From positions 139,320 to 203,319 of the forward strand of contig JBJMQS010000037.1 of NCBI GenBank assembly GCA_045802605.1: DNA of 64,000 nucleotides, read 5' to 3'. The position numbers were made by a program, and so were the translations under genes. The number at the start of each line of letters is the position of its first letter. Positions within the stretch are counted from its first letter, which is position 1. The notes beneath the pieces are model-generated. The model ran no database searches, was not told where the DNA came from, and was given only the letters and a program-made list of their open reading frames with translations. This DNA is from JBJMQS01 sp045802605 (GTDB lineage Bacteria > Planctomycetota > Planctomycetia > Gemmatales > Gemmataceae). Shown one piece after another: positions 63,908 to 64,000 of the stretch.

Positions 63908-64000
63908 GAAGAGTTAACCGCAGAGTACGCAGAGAGCGCTGAGAAAAACCTGTTCGCGGTTTTTCTCAGCGCTCTCTGCGTACTCTGCGGTTAACTCTTC
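63908..64000. repeat. CAGAG-type hairpin (9-mer version) at the right edge
   Basis: GAAGAGTTAACCGCAGAGTA with CGCAGAGAG, CGCTGAG units is mirrored to GGTTAACTCTTC at the last base. A nearly perfect stem of about 40 pairs around a short loop. The right end of the window may cut the next gene. Confidence 0.94.

Overview
The window looks like a chromosome segment of a planctomycete (Planctomycetota). The base composition is GC-rich by eye. Supporting gene content: a Gld-type ABC export operon with a DUF4340 protein, a DUF6717 protein, many Sec/Tat/lipoprotein-exported proteins of unknown function, and intergenic hairpins built from 'ACAGAGNC' units. I saw no rRNA, tRNA, CRISPR array, transposase or integrase. 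The assignment rests on recognised families, not on a database search.

Layout. 1-210: start of an exported protein running off the left edge. 361-7440: four-gene operon (ATPase, permease, GldG-like, DUF4340). 7653-8882: MFS transporter. 8966-18430: three minus-strand genes, one a secreted protein and two very large membrane-anchored proteins with a caspase-like fold lacking the His/Cys dyad, the larger also carrying a vWA domain. Divergent from them are VgrG and PAAR genes (18522-21282). 21266-26628: minus-strand run folD, zinc-ribbon protein, redoxin, hybrid histidine kinase, AI-2E-family permease. The redoxin has an in-frame TGA exactly where the catalytic cysteine belongs, followed by a strong hairpin: a probable selenoprotein. 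26778-33477: glycosyltransferase, Cys-rich secreted protein, CorA, DUF6717, pseudouridine synthase, FIST protein, topoisomerase IB.

33650-42021 is a complete reductive pyrimidine degradation cluster: PreT/PreA dihydropyrimidine dehydrogenase, dihydropyrimidinase, beta-ureidopropionase, a class III aminotransferase and a (methyl)malonate-semialdehyde dehydrogenase. Together they would take uracil/thymine through beta-alanine (or its methyl homologue) to acetyl- or propionyl-CoA. Every internal gene boundary holds a long hairpin repeat. 42100-50619: HAD hydrolase, flavin-dependent halogenase, bacterioferritin plus its ferredoxin (with a Fur-like operator), ArfB, a lipoprotein, a sensorless histidine kinase, an S41 peptidase homologue lacking its serine, and a membrane glycosyltransferase. 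50813-54366: divergent coiled-coil membrane protein and AAA ATPase. 54395-63869: rsmH, then a minus-strand run containing a heavy-metal RND efflux system, a pseudouridine synthase and an exported superoxide dismutase, and finally glgC.

The most notable items are the probable selenoprotein with its SECIS-like hairpin (24498-25295), the pseudo-caspase/vWA genes divergent from VgrG-PAAR (10863-21282), and the hairpin family that lies at gene ends and often supplies the stop codon.
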